From: Clostridium homopropionicum DSM 5847
Lineage (GTDB): Bacteria; Bacillota; Clostridia; Clostridiales; Clostridiaceae
Assembly (NCBI RefSeq): GCF_001263795.1
Contig: NZ_LHUR01000022.1
Span: 186,001 to 250,000, forward strand
Reading direction: 5' to 3'
DNA: 64,000 nucleotides
The translations under genes and the position numbers were made by a program. Below are positions 1 to 9,669 of this stretch, one piece after another. The notes under the pieces are model-generated. The model was not told the DNA's origin, did no database searches, and worked only from the letters and a program-made list of their open reading frames with translations. The first letter of the stretch is position 1. Each line of letters starts with the position of its first letter.

Positions 1-886
1 AACTATTCTTCCTATATCTGCTGCTATAGGAGGAATGATTGTACCAGCAATTATTTATGCAATATTTAATTATAATAAAGCAACCATTACGGGTTGGGGA
101 ATTCCAATGGCAACGGATATTGCATTCGCTTTAGGAACACTTTCTTTAGTGTCTAAAAAAGCACCAAAAGGGATAGTAGTCTTTCTTACTGCCTTAGCTA
201 TAGTTGATGATTTGGGAGCTATCATCATAATTGCTATATTTTATACCAGTCAGATTTCCTGGAATGCTTTTATTATAGGTTTAATTATTTTTATCGCTCT
301 TATATTAGCTAATAAATTTAGAGTACAGTATACGTCTGTTTTTATTATTGGTGGAATATTACTATGGATTAGCTTTTTAAAGTCTGGTATACATTCAACA
401 GTTGCTGGTGTACTACTTGGAATGGTTTTGCCTGTTGGGGAAAATACTTATGAATTTAAAAGATCAATATTACATAGACTTGAACACATTTTAACACCTT
501 GGTCTGCTTATGTAATTATGCCAATATTTGCTCTAGCAAATTCAGGGATATCTATGAATTTAAAAAGTTTCTCTGCACTTATATTTACACCAATCAGTTT
601 AGGAATTATATTTGGTCTATTTGTAGGTAAGCAGTTAGGTATATTTGTAACTTCCTACATTTTAGTAAAATTAAAAATCGCTAAACTTCCATCTCAAGTA
701 ACAATTAAACACTTATATGGTGCAAGTGTTCTTGGTGGTATTGGATTTACTATGTCATTGTTTATTTCATCTTTATCATTTTCAAGTGACACTATGTTAT
801 CCTCAGCAAAAATAAGTATTATGATCGCCTCAATTTTGGCTGCAATATTTGGCACGCTAATTTTTAAACTTATAAAATCTCAATAA
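1..886 (+). CDS. nhaA: Na+/H+ antiporter NhaA, 5'-truncated by window edge
   Basis: This is the C-terminal part (about 295 residues) of an NhaA sodium/proton antiporter, an inner-membrane carrier that expels Na+ in exchange for protons. The reading frame is open from base 2 with family-like sequence (TILPISAAIGGMIVPA), so the true start lies left of the window and the Met at 35 is internal. The motif GWGIPMATDIAFALG and the paired aspartates in AIVDDLGAI, which are the ion-binding Asp pair in NhaA, are both present, as is the late GGIGFTMSLFIS helix. Multiple hydrophobic helices run to the stop. The gene looks intact within the window and no terminator is obvious after it. Confidence 0.93.
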   Translation, partial: TILPISAAIGGMIVPAIIYAIFNYNKATITGWGIPMATDIAFALGTLSLVSKKAPKGIVVFLTALAIVDDLGAIIIIAIFYTSQISWNAFIIGLIIFIALILANKFRVQYTSVFIIGGILLWISFLKSGIHSTVAGVLLGMVLPVGENTYEFKRSILHRLEHILTPWSAYVIMPIFALANSGISMNLKSFSALIFTPISLGIIFGLFVGKQLGIFVTSYILVKLKIAKLPSQVTIKHLYGASVLGGIGFTMSLFISSLSFSSDTMLSSAKISIMIASILAAIFGTLIFKLIKSQ

Positions 887-993
887 ATGTTAAGTTATGT
901 TGACAATCTACCGCTTTCAATTGAACTTTAATAATTTCTGATATGGAATCTCTATCTTTAAATAGTGTATACTGAAACACGAGGTGAATTTAA

Positions 994-1488
994 TTGTTAA
1001 GCTTTGTTGTTGCCGTATCTGAAAACAATGTTATAGGTAAAGATAATTCTCTTCTTTGGCATTTGCCTTCTGATTTAAAAAGGTTTAAAGAAATAACCTT
1101 ATCAGAAAGTAAAACTATGATAATGGGAAGAAAAACCTTTGAAGCACTGCCTTATGTACTTCCTGGAAGAAAGCATATAATACTTACAAGAAACAAAAAT
1201 TATAAGGTAGAAGATGAAGCTGTAATAATAATCAATGATATAGCTTTCCTAAAACCTATGATAGAATCTAAAGAAGAATTCTTTGTAATTGGCGGAGGGG
1301 AAATATATAAACTATTAATGCCCTATGCTAAAAAACTCTATCTGACTATAGTACATGAAAATTTTTGTGGCGATACTTTTTTCCCAGAATATAAAAATTT
1401 CCAATGGACCATTATAAAAAAACAAGAAGGCGTATACGATGAAAATAATCAGTATAAAAACACCTTCTTAATTCTTGAAAGAAAATAA
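994..1488 (+). CDS. folA: Dihydrofolate reductase
   Basis: This gene makes dihydrofolate reductase, which reduces dihydrofolate to tetrahydrofolate with NADPH. The 164-residue length is normal. Visible motifs are the N-terminal SFVVAVSENNVIGKDNSLLWHLPSD segment with the substrate-loop Trp and Pro, the acidic substrate residue region LKRFKE, MGRKTFEALP, and the cofactor-binding FVIGGGEIY. The start is TTG at 994, chosen because GAGGTG at 981-986 is well spaced and the usual M-[ILV]-S-x-[IV] N-terminus begins there. It is a monocistronic gene facing the convergent response-regulator gene only 14 bases away. Confidence 0.95.
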   Translation: MLSFVVAVSENNVIGKDNSLLWHLPSDLKRFKEITLSESKTMIMGRKTFEALPYVLPGRKHIILTRNKNYKVEDEAVIIINDIAFLKPMIESKEEFFVIGGGEIYKLLMPYAKKLYLTIVHENFCGDTFFPEYKNFQWTIIKKQEGVYDENNQYKNTFLILERK

Positions 1489-1502
1489 AAATATTAAATT
1501 TT

Positions 1503-1886
1503 CTATAGCTTAATCTCGAGAACTTCTTCAGTTTTTTCTACAATTAAATCTGGGTCAAAGGGCTTTGTTAGGTATAAATCTGCTCCAACTTCAAGCCCTT
1601 TTTTTCTATCGAATTCTTGTCCCTTTGCAGTTAACAAAACTATATACAAATCATTTATTTTTAATTCATTCTTTACTATATTACATACATCAAATCCATT
1701 TATATGAGGCATCATTACATCTAAATAAACTAAATTAGGTCTTTCCGCTTTGATATATTCTAAGGCTTCTTTTCCGTTTTCAGCCACTAGAATTTGTACA
1801 CCTTCCTCTTCAAAATCTTCAAGAGTTTGTTCTAGTAACATTCTAATGTGAGGTTCGTCGTCAACAATTAATATTTTTTTACACAT
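1503..1886 (-). CDS. Stand-alone CheY-like response regulator receiver
   Basis: This is a single receiver domain of 127 residues with no output domain. The acidic pair follows ILIV (VDDEPHIR), the phospho-acceptor Asp lies in VYLDVMMPHINGFDV, the Thr is in LLTAKGQ and the conserved Lys in LTKPFDPD. It is the last gene of a minus-strand run: histidine kinase, HD-GYP protein, this receiver. The order suggests that the kinase phosphorylates this receiver, but the partner pairing is inference. RBS GGGGGAG precedes the ATG at 1886. Confidence 0.9.
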   Translation of the reverse strand: MCKKILIVDDEPHIRMLLEQTLEDFEEEGVQILVAENGKEALEYIKAERPNLVYLDVMMPHINGFDVCNIVKNELKINDLYIVLLTAKGQEFDRKKGLEVGADLYLTKPFDPDLIVEKTEEVLEIKL

Positions 1887-1925
1887 AAAAACTCCCCCTT
1901 AACACTTAATCAACTAATTCTGTTA

Positions 1926-3221
1926 TCACACTTTTACTCGCTTTAGAAATGCTTCCACTACAACAGGATCAAATTGCGTATTGATATTTTTATAAATTTC
2001 ATTTAATGCCTGTTCTTTTTCTTTATTAGAGATATAAGGTCTATGTGAGGTCATTGCATCAAATGCATCTGCTACAGCAATTATTCTTGCTATTAAAGGA
2101 ATTTCGGTCCCTTTTTTCCCATCAGGATAACCTTTACCATCATATCTTTCGTGATGCCCCCTAACAGATGGTACTACATCTTTTAGTTGATCAATGTTTT
2201 CTAGTATTTCTGCCCCAAAAACCGGATGTTTTTTTATTACTTCGTATTCTTCTCCAGTAAGCCTGCTATTTTTCAATAAAATTTTATCCTGTATTCCTAT
2301 CTTTCCAATATCATGAAGTAGTGCTGCAAGTCTTACCTGAGTAATTTCCGACCTATTTAGTCCAAGCTCTTCCCCAATGGATATACTGTAAACGGCTACT
2401 CTTCTTGCATGTCCAGCTGTATATGAATCTTTTTTTTCTATTGTTTCGATTAAGGCTTCAATGGTTTGCAAAAATGTATCTCTTATGGAATCATAGAGGT
2501 TGGTATTATCTAGAGCTATCGCAGCCTGAGTGGCAATAGCATTTAAAAGCTTTAGGTCCTCCGAATCATAAATTATATTATTTGAGTTACTTATACTGAT
2601 TACACCTAGAGTTTTATCTTTAACCTTTAAGGGAGTACAAACCATTGATTCACTGCCATCATCTAAATAGTTAATTATCTGCCCTACTCCCTCATCTAAA
2701 ACTGTGTTTACATAATTATTCAAGCCTACCTCATTAATAGTTGAATTATGTTTATTAAGTTCTACTACTTTTTCTAAACGTTTTCTATCCTTACTGAAAA
2801 CCGCTATTTCAGCTTTTGTTGAATTTATAAGTCTCGTGGCTTCTTCTAGAGCAATTTTAGATATCTCTTTAGCTTCAATTGTGCTGGCCATTTTTTCTGA
2901 TAAATTATATAGTAGATTTATTTCTCTATATTTATTTAAGGTTTCTTTAATAAGCATCTTCTTATTGAACTCACTATTGCCTATATAGCTTAAAAGCTTT
3001 GCAATGATAGCTGCCTTACTTTCTCCCATTACAAAGCCTGCTACTTTTTCATTTATATTTATAGGAAATTCTATATCTTCATCCTTCTTTGAAGTTCCTA
3101 GAATTATATTTCCCTGCAAATCAAGTACGGAAATCTCTATATTAATTTCTCTTAATATATTATATACAATTTCTTTTACATCACTTTTGCCAACAAGTTT
3201 TTTTAAATTTACCTCGTTCAC
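1926..3221 (-). CDS. GAF-like plus HD-GYP domain protein (c-di-GMP phosphodiesterase candidate)
   Basis: About 431 residues. A GAF-like sensor region (roughly 100-240) precedes an HD-GYP domain (roughly 255-430). The metal and catalytic motifs look complete: GHARRV, LLHDIGKIGI, KKHPVFGAEIL, GHHERYDGKGYPDG and ADAFDAMTSHRPY. HD-GYP domains hydrolyse cyclic-di-GMP to pGpG/GMP, so this is likely active. The start was set to GTG 3221 because GGAGG at 3230-3234 gives an 8-base spacer; the longer TTG start would have the RBS inside the gene and GTG 3224 is an alternative. It lies between the histidine kinase and the receiver, probably in one operon. Confidence 0.88.
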   Translation of the reverse strand: MNEVNLKKLVGKSDVKEIVYNILREINIEISVLDLQGNIILGTSKKDEDIEFPININEKVAGFVMGESKAAIIAKLLSYIGNSEFNKKMLIKETLNKYREINLLYNLSEKMASTIEAKEISKIALEEATRLINSTKAEIAVFSKDRKRLEKVVELNKHNSTINEVGLNNYVNTVLDEGVGQIINYLDDGSESMVCTPLKVKDKTLGVISISNSNNIIYDSEDLKLLNAIATQAAIALDNTNLYDSIRDTFLQTIEALIETIEKKDSYTAGHARRVAVYSISIGEELGLNRSEITQVRLAALLHDIGKIGIQDKILLKNSRLTGEEYEVIKKHPVFGAEILENIDQLKDVVPSVRGHHERYDGKGYPDGKKGTEIPLIARIIAVADAFDAMTSHRPYISNKEKEQALNEIYKNINTQFDPVVVEAFLKRVKV

Positions 3222-3260
3222 CACATTATCCTCCAAATAGATAAAACAATTTTTAAATCA

Positions 3261-5177
3261 TTATTGGTGATCTAATATACTTTTTTCATACATTTCCTTA
3301 TTGAAGCCTATTGGTAGTGAAAAAGAAAATCTGCTTCCTACATTTAATTCGCTTTTTACCCATATATTTCCACCATGTCTTTCAATAATTTTCTTACAAA
3401 TTGTTAATCCTAAGCCTGTTCCCTTTGGTTTATTTGTTAAAGTATCCCCTACCTGTTTAAATTTTTCGAATACCTTAATAATATCTTTTTCATCAATTCC
3501 TATCCCTGAATCAATTACGCTTATAATAATTTCATCACCATTTCTTTTTGCTTCACATCTTACGTACCCTTTATCTGTAAACTTAATTGCATTAGATATT
3601 AAATTAATCACTACTTGCATTAACCTTTCCATGTCTCCATAAATTAATGGTAGATTTTCTTCAATAGTCTTGATTAATTTAATATTTTTCCCTTCAAAAA
3701 GGGCTGAAGTGGCTACAAGTGATTTCTCTAATATATCTTTAATAGCAACCTCTCCCATGTTCCACTGTATTTTTCCCTCTTCCATCTTAGATATATCTAA
3801 AACTTCATTAATTAAATGTGTAAGTCTCTCTCCTTCTGATACTATAATGTCTATGTTTTCAACTATCTGCTTAGAAGTTTTAGATACTTTTTTATCTTCA
3901 AGATTTACATAGGGTAAAATAGCTTTTTCATATTTCTTTTTTATGATTTTTGCAAAACCTAAAATTGATGTGAGTGGAGTTCTAAGTTCATGAGAAACTG
4001 TAGATAAAAAATCTGTTTTCATCTTATCTAGTTCTTTTAGCTGTTCATTTGTTTTAAGTAGAGTTTCTTCAATATGAATTCTCTCAAGAATTTCTTGTTT
4101 TAATTGACCTATTAGCCTTAAATCCTGTGCTACGATTATAGAACCAATTAAATCTCCAGACTTGTCCCTTATAACTTCACTGGACATACATACAGGAATT
4201 ATGTCTCCTTCTTTAGTTTTAAATTCAACCTCAGTACCCTTACTAAAATTTATTCCGTGTCTTATATTTAGCAATTCTTTTTTTGCAGTATCCCTATCTC
4301 TAAATAAAAGGCTGATAGATTTTCCCATCATATCTTCATATTCATATTTTAGAATATCAAGAGTAAACTCATTTACCTTTAGTATTTTACCTGATGGGCT
4401 AACTAGTATTAAGAAGTCTCTTATTTTTGAGATGATTTCATCAATTGCTATCTCTGGAGTTAATACTAAAAATCTATACTTATTTATAGAATATAATATA
4501 CCTAGGAGCCATATTAATGAAAATATCTGAGCTATAGCTGGAAATTGTATACCAAATACAGGAAATAAATTGTTAGTAATAAATCCACCTGTCAATGGAA
4601 CAATGGCAGAATAGAATATTAACTTAGCTTGTCTTTTTTCTCTTTTACTTAAAGCTTTTTTGCCCCAATTCCATACCATTAAAAATCCAGTCATAGTATA
4701 GCTAGTCCAAAATAAAATAAATATTCTTGACCAAGGACTATGTATATCTTGCAACTCAGCTGTTCCATAAGGAGTAAAAATAAAATCATTAGCCATAAGG
4801 TTTCCTGAAGAATAAAGTCTAATTAAAAAAACTATAGGAGGTAAATAAATTAATACATAATACCACCATTTTTTTAGGATATTATTTTTACCTGTAAGTA
4901 AAGTGAAAAAGTGTACAAGAGTGCTAGAGAAAGTAACCCATCCAATAGCACTGATTTTATATAAAATTGAAATTACTTCTTTATTTGTTTCGCTATAAAT
5001 AAATGAATAAGAAAGAGACCAAATAGCTAGAGTAATGCACTGAAAAAAGAAAACTCGCGTTATACTAGCTCTTTGCTCTTTCTGAAATACATATATTCCT
5101 ATAACAAGATATACAGCAAAAGCAAGAAAGGACAGATTAGACAATAATACTGGTATTTTAATCATAAGAAAGTTCAT
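3261..5177 (-). CDS. Membrane sensor histidine kinase (7TM-type N-terminus, PAS, HisKA, HATPase)
   Basis: About 638 residues. Seven to eight hydrophobic helices (first 240 residues) resemble the 7TM histidine-kinase N-terminal sensor. They are followed by a PAS domain (about 250-370), a helix, the H-box FLSTVSHELRTPLTSILGF with the phospho-acceptor His, the N-box NLISNAIKF and G-boxes GIGIDEKDI and GTGLGLTICKKIIERHGG. The start is placed at ATG 5177, since AAAGGTGA lies just upstream of it and inside the longer frame. The same N-terminal sensor type recurs in the diguanylate cyclase at 22711-25101. The ligand is unknown. Confidence 0.9.
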   Translation of the reverse strand: MNFLMIKIPVLLSNLSFLAFAVYLVIGIYVFQKEQRASITRVFFFQCITLAIWSLSYSFIYSETNKEVISILYKISAIGWVTFSSTLVHFFTLLTGKNNILKKWWYYVLIYLPPIVFLIRLYSSGNLMANDFIFTPYGTAELQDIHSPWSRIFILFWTSYTMTGFLMVWNWGKKALSKREKRQAKLIFYSAIVPLTGGFITNNLFPVFGIQFPAIAQIFSLIWLLGILYSINKYRFLVLTPEIAIDEIISKIRDFLILVSPSGKILKVNEFTLDILKYEYEDMMGKSISLLFRDRDTAKKELLNIRHGINFSKGTEVEFKTKEGDIIPVCMSSEVIRDKSGDLIGSIIVAQDLRLIGQLKQEILERIHIEETLLKTNEQLKELDKMKTDFLSTVSHELRTPLTSILGFAKIIKKKYEKAILPYVNLEDKKVSKTSKQIVENIDIIVSEGERLTHLINEVLDISKMEEGKIQWNMGEVAIKDILEKSLVATSALFEGKNIKLIKTIEENLPLIYGDMERLMQVVINLISNAIKFTDKGYVRCEAKRNGDEIIISVIDSGIGIDEKDIIKVFEKFKQVGDTLTNKPKGTGLGLTICKKIIERHGGNIWVKSELNVGSRFSFSLPIGFNKEMYEKSILDHQ

Positions 5178-5201
5178 AAAATCACCTTTATTCATACTCG
5201 A

Positions 5202-6068
5202 TTATTCTTCATCGTAAAAATCTAAAAAGGAGTACTTTTTACCCTTCTTTTCCCATCCAACAATTGAATCCATATTTACATTATGTGCAGATTGGAAAAT
5301 AGACTTTTCCACATCACTAAAGTTTTTCTTTAATTCTTTAATTAATTCCTTAACTTCACGACGTTTACTAGAAGTCTTTTGGGCAGCTACAATGCAACCG
5401 CAGTTCATAGGCGCTATACCAGCATTATTAATGAATCTTTTAATATCATCTTCATTAATATAATATAATGGTCTTATAAGCTCTAAGCCCTCAAAGTTGG
5501 TAGACTTTAGCTTTGGTCTCATGGTTTTAAAGTTACCTGCATATAAAATATTCAATAATGTTGTTTCTATTACATCATTATTATGGTGACCTAAAGAAAG
5601 CTTATTGCATCCAAGCTCCTTCGCCTTAGAATACAAGAAACCTCTTCTCATTCTAGCACACATATAACATGGATAGTCCTTTGCAATTCTATCTACAACT
5701 TCAAATATTCCTGATTCGAAAAGCTTAACAGGAATATTTAAATATTCACAATTACTTAATAGCAATTCCCTATTAGTCTCATGAAAACCAGGATCCATTG
5801 AAATGAATTCAAGCTCAAACTTGAATTTTCCATGTCTTTGAAGTTCTTGGAATAGTTTTGCCATTAAAAGGCTGTCCTTTCCTCCAGAAATAGCTACTGC
5901 AATTCTGTCTCCCTCTTTAATCAGCTCATAATCATTTATTGCCCTAGTGAATTTTGTCCATATCTTTTTTCTGTAAGATTTTATTATACTTCTCTCAATA
6001 TCCTTTAATGGTTTCCTCTCTGTTAAAGGTATTATTATCTCGCAACCGCTTCCTGAAACACTGCTCAT
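5202..6068 (-). CDS. TtcA-family tRNA 2-thiolation ATPase (PP-loop)
   Basis: 288 residues of the TtcA/TilS/CTU superfamily, adenylating ATPases that thiolate tRNA bases. The PP-loop SGGKDS is clear (about residue 60), and the family cysteine pairs CYMCARMRR and CGCIVAAQ, which bind an Fe-S cluster or act in sulfur transfer in TtcA, are present, with the SLGHHNNDVIETTLLN motif. In TtcA the product is 2-thiocytidine at position 32. Firmicute paralogues exist whose substrate is not settled, so the exact base is inference. It ends 24 bases before the histidine kinase and may be co-transcribed with it. Confidence 0.82.
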   Translation of the reverse strand: MSSVSGSGCEIIIPLTERKPLKDIERSIIKSYRKKIWTKFTRAINDYELIKEGDRIAVAISGGKDSLLMAKLFQELQRHGKFKFELEFISMDPGFHETNRELLLSNCEYLNIPVKLFESGIFEVVDRIAKDYPCYMCARMRRGFLYSKAKELGCNKLSLGHHNNDVIETTLLNILYAGNFKTMRPKLKSTNFEGLELIRPLYYINEDDIKRFINNAGIAPMNCGCIVAAQKTSSKRREVKELIKELKKNFSDVEKSIFQSAHNVNMDSIVGWEKKGKKYSFLDFYDEE

Positions 6069-6156
6069 AATTCTCTCCCTATTTTTTCAATAATATTACA
6101 TGCTTTATTTACATAATAGCATTCTTTATATATTTTATTTTATTGCAAAGATAATT

Positions 6157-6810
6157 TCAATTATTATTATACTTTTTAGCACCTTGTTTAATAATCCCAA
6201 CCACAGCTGGCAGCATTGCAAAAATTGATACAAGCATTATGGCAAAAACAAGATTTCTTCTTACAAATTGAAAGCTTCCAAAGTAATATCCACCAAACAA
6301 ATATACACTTACTCTAAGAATTCCTCCTATTGCTGAATATAAAATCAATCTGTAAAAGCTCATGGAACCTATTCCTGCAACAAATGCAACAAAGCTTCGT
6401 ACTACAGGAATAAACCTTCCCATGATAATAGCCACTTTTCCATGCTTTTCATAAAATTCATGAGCTTCTTTAATATACTCTTTTTTAAAGAAGCGATTTT
6501 TCTCTTTTTTCATTATTCTCTTTCCAAAATATTTTCCTATTGAATAGCACACAGAATCCCCAAGAACTACTGCTGAACATAACATAATAAAAACTAATGG
6601 TAAATTTAATAATCCTAGGTAAGTTAAAGCACCAGTAACGAATATCAAGGAATCCCCTGGTAAAAAGGTCATTATTATTAACCCTACTTCACTAAAAACT
6701 ATTAAAAATACTATTAAATATGCTAAAAAGGTATTTTGATTTACAATTGTGTATAAATACTTATCCAAGTTAACCATAAAAGACATTAGATGACCAAAGT
6801 CTAATAACAT
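6157..6810 (-). CDS. DedA family membrane protein
   Basis: About 217 residues with five or six hydrophobic helices and the DedA/SNARE-associated signature: FLPGDSLIFVTGAL near the N-terminus and GRFIPVVRSFVAFVAGIGSM in the second half, where the conserved Arg residues lie. DedA proteins of this type act in the membrane, and some members flip undecaprenyl phosphate or phosphatidylethanolamine. The start is ATG 6810 because AAGGGGA precedes it; the longer frame begins inside this leader. It lies downstream of the P-type ATPase with a 56-base gap and could be transcribed with it. Confidence 0.88.
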   Translation of the reverse strand: MLLDFGHLMSFMVNLDKYLYTIVNQNTFLAYLIVFLIVFSEVGLIIMTFLPGDSLIFVTGALTYLGLLNLPLVFIMLCSAVVLGDSVCYSIGKYFGKRIMKKEKNRFFKKEYIKEAHEFYEKHGKVAIIMGRFIPVVRSFVAFVAGIGSMSFYRLILYSAIGGILRVSVYLFGGYYFGSFQFVRRNLVFAIMLVSIFAMLPAVVGIIKQGAKKYNNN

Positions 6811-6866
6811 TTTTATTCCCCTTATTAAAACCAATTTTCTAATATAATTTATTATAAGTATATCCC

Positions 6867-9473
6867 TTATTTGGCTTTAATAAATATCAATTTATAAATT
6901 TGTACTAAAATAAATGGTAATATTGATAAACCGTATATAATCTTTAGATTATGAATTGTAAGAGGTTCTACCTGGAATATTCCTCCTAATGGTTTAACAA
7001 GCAGTACTATATTTAATAATGCTAATCCAAGACCAAAAGCTAACCATAAATATTTATTGGTAAATAATCCAATTTTAAATACTGATTCCTTTCCTCTACA
7101 GTTAAAACCATGTACTAATCTTGATAAACATAAAGTTGCAAAGGCCATAGTACTTGCAACCTTGTTTCCATCATAAAATAATCCGATTCTAAAGGCTATC
7201 ATAGTACAAACAGCAATTATAAAGCCCTCAATAAAGATTTCAGTTCCTAGGCTCTTGCTCAATATTGGACTATTTATATCTCTTGGCTTTTCCTTCATAA
7301 CACTAGCTTTATGAGGTTCTAACCCTAAGGCTATTGCTGGTAAGCTATCTGTCAAAAGATTTATAAATAATAAATGTACTGGTGCAAAGGGAATCGGCAA
7401 GGCTGCAAGAGAAGCATATAAAACTGCTATTATACCTGCAGTATTCCCTGAAAGTAAAAACCTAATAGAGTTTTTAATATTTTCATAAATGTTTCTTCCG
7501 TTAGAAACCGCCTTTACAATAGTTGCAAAATTATCGTCAGTAAGCACCATGGCAGCAGCATCCTTTGCCACCTCTGTACCTGTAATGCCCATTGCTATGC
7601 CAATGTCAGATTGTTTTAAAGCAGGAGCATCATTTACTCCATCCCCAGTCATGGCTACAACGTTTCCTTTATCCTGCCATGCTCTAACTATTCTAATCTT
7701 ATTTTCAGGAGATACTCTAGCGTAAACAGATATTTTTTCAACCTTCTCCTTTAGTTCTTCATCACTGAGCATATCTAATTCATAGCCTTCCATAGCCTCT
7801 GATTCATCCTTTAAAATTCCTATTTCCTTTGCTATGGCAGAAGCTGTAATTTTATGATCTCCAGTTATCATTACTGGCTTAATTCCTGCACTTATACATG
7901 CCTCAACAGCTTTAGCTGATTCTTCTCTTGGAGGATCCATCATAGAAATTAATCCTACAAATGTTAATTCTTTTTCATCTTCTAAGGTTATTACTGTATT
8001 TTCATCTACTTCTTTATAGGCAAAAGCTAAAACTCTGAGACCAACTTTAGAAAATTCTTCATTGACCTTTTCAATCTTCTCCCTATCTTCCTGTGTAAAC
8101 TCACGTATTCCTTCAGTAGACTCTATGCTGGTACATCTATCTATCAATACATCTAAAGCACCTTTAGTAATCATAGAAGCTTTGTCCCCAATTTTATTTA
8201 AAGTACTCATTAGCTTCCTATCTGAATCAAAAGGGATTTCATTTAATCTTGAATATTTTTCTCTTATACTTAGTTCCTTTAGTTCATAAATCCTTCCTAA
8301 GTTTATTAGAGCTACTTCTGTAGGATCTCCAATTTCCTTCTCTTCATCTGAAATAGCATCACTGCACAATAATCCCATTAGTACTAGCTTTTCTTGAAGC
8401 TTATTATTTATTTCAAGCTTATTAGAATCTATAATTTCATCTTCTACATATATATTTTTTACAGTCATTTTATTCTGGGTTAAGGTTCCAGTCTTGTCAG
8501 AACAAATAACTGAAACACTTCCAAGGCTTTCAACAGCTTGAAGCTTTCTTATAATTGCATTTTGCTTGGACATCTTTTGTGTACCTAGTGCTAGTACAAT
8601 TGTAACAATAGAACTTAAAGCTTCTGGTATAGCGGCTACAGCTAATGCTACTGCAAACATAAAGGAATCTATAAGCACATAGCCTCTATATATATTTAAA
8701 CTAAAGACAAGTATACAAATGGCTAAGATTACCATTGCAAGCTTCTTTCCAAAATCATCTAAGCTCACTTGCAGCGGAGTTTTCTTCTCCTTAGTAGTTT
8801 CTAAAAGTGTGGCAACCTTTCCTAATTCAGTACTCATTCCTATATCTGTAACAATCATTTCTGCTCTTCCATAGGTCACAAGACTTCCTGCGAAAATCAT
8901 GTTTTTTCTATCTCCTATAGGAACATTACTAGCTTCTATAGTATATAATTCCTTAACAACGCTTTCTGATTCCCCAGTGAGTGAACTTTCATTTACCTGT
9001 ATACTATAATTTTCAATTATTCTTCCATCAGCACTTACGTAATCTCCTGCTTCTAAAAATAATATATCTCCAACTACAACCTCTCTAGAAGGAATTTCTA
9101 TCTTACTTCCATTTCTAAAAACCCTAGCTACTGGTGATGACAGTGCTTTTAAACTGTTTAAAGATTGCTCTGCCTTAATATGCTGAACTGTACCTAAAAT
9201 CGCATTTAAAATTATTACAGCAAATATAACAATAGCACTTTCTACATTTCCTAAAAACATAGAGATAACTGCTGCTCCAACTAATATAATCACAAGAAGG
9301 TCTTTAAATTGTTCCATAAAAACTTGTAATACAGTTTTCTTTCCACTTTCTCGAAGTTCATTATACCCGTATTCTTCTCTTCTCTTTTGTACTTCAGCAT
9401 CACTCAAGCCATCAGAACCTACCCCAAGAATTTCTTTGATATCTTCCACTGACTTTTTGTAAACCTCTTTCAT
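6867..9473 (-). CDS. P-type cation ATPase of the P2 (Ca2+/Mn2+) class, probable Mn2+ exporter
   Basis: 868 residues, full length for a SERCA/PMCA-like bacterial pump. Visible parts are the N-terminal cation-ATPase domain, the actuator motif LTGESE near 165, the transport-site helix with PEAL near 283, the phosphorylation motif SDKTGTLT with Asp near 326, the KGA nucleotide-binding motif, the hinge MTGDGVNDAPALKQSDIGIAMG, and six C-terminal helices. P2-class pumps move Ca2+ or Mn2+. The gene is directly downstream of a yybP-ykoY riboswitch, an RNA class that senses Mn2+ and controls similar pumps in Lactococcus, so Mn2+ efflux is the better guess than Ca2+. Substrate assignment is inference. 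Confidence 0.9.
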   Translation of the reverse strand: MKEVYKKSVEDIKEILGVGSDGLSDAEVQKRREEYGYNELRESGKKTVLQVFMEQFKDLLVIILVGAAVISMFLGNVESAIVIFAVIILNAILGTVQHIKAEQSLNSLKALSSPVARVFRNGSKIEIPSREVVVGDILFLEAGDYVSADGRIIENYSIQVNESSLTGESESVVKELYTIEASNVPIGDRKNMIFAGSLVTYGRAEMIVTDIGMSTELGKVATLLETTKEKKTPLQVSLDDFGKKLAMVILAICILVFSLNIYRGYVLIDSFMFAVALAVAAIPEALSSIVTIVLALGTQKMSKQNAIIRKLQAVESLGSVSVICSDKTGTLTQNKMTVKNIYVEDEIIDSNKLEINNKLQEKLVLMGLLCSDAISDEEKEIGDPTEVALINLGRIYELKELSIREKYSRLNEIPFDSDRKLMSTLNKIGDKASMITKGALDVLIDRCTSIESTEGIREFTQEDREKIEKVNEEFSKVGLRVLAFAYKEVDENTVITLEDEKELTFVGLISMMDPPREESAKAVEACISAGIKPVMITGDHKITASAIAKEIGILKDESEAMEGYELDMLSDEELKEKVEKISVYARVSPENKIRIVRAWQDKGNVVAMTGDGVNDAPALKQSDIGIAMGITGTEVAKDAAAMVLTDDNFATIVKAVSNGRNIYENIKNSIRFLLSGNTAGIIAVLYASLAALPIPFAPVHLLFINLLTDSLPAIALGLEPHKASVMKEKPRDINSPILSKSLGTEIFIEGFIIAVCTMIAFRIGLFYDGNKVASTMAFATLCLSRLVHGFNCRGKESVFKIGLFTNKYLWLAFGLGLALLNIVLLVKPLGGIFQVEPLTIHNLKIIYGLSILPFILVQIYKLIFIKAK

Positions 9474-9503
9474 TATAGTTCCCCTTTCAAAAATAGATTA
9501 AAT

Positions 9504-9556
9504 AAAAAAGACCTTTAATATAATCCTAGCAGTATTAGAATTATATTAAAAGTCTT
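9504..9556 (-). terminator. Riboswitch expression-platform terminator
   Basis: On the minus strand AAGACTTTTAATATAAT pairs with ATTATATTAAAGGTCTT, followed by a T-run, giving a long intrinsic terminator 30 bases before the ATPase start. Its 5' arm reuses the 3' strand of the riboswitch P1 helix (ACAAGACTTTTAA). The ligand-bound aptamer and the terminator therefore cannot form together, which predicts a transcription-ON switch. Confidence 0.85.
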
Positions 9557-9642
9557 GTAACCAATTTTATTGGCGTATAATACCAGATTAGATGTTCTAA
9601 TCGTAATGTTGGCATTATATCTTTAACTACTCCCTTTTAATA
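9548..9642 (-). promoter_or_regulatory. yybP-ykoY family (Mn2+) riboswitch aptamer
   Basis: Read on the minus strand, the element begins with AAAAGGGAGTAG and ends with TTACAAGACTTTTAA, matching the yybP-ykoY hallmark sequences (GGGGAGUAG at the 5' side and GCAAGACCUUU at the 3' side). Between them are a 9-bp helix (ATAATGCCA with TGGTATTAT), a hairpin GATTAGA/TCTAATC, a conserved TACG segment and a small hairpin CCAAT/ATTGG. Known members bind Mn2+ and turn on exporters. Identification is by eye; a covariance-model scan would settle it. Confidence 0.87.
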
Positions 9643-9669
9643 AAAACCATATGTTTTTATCTTGGTTAT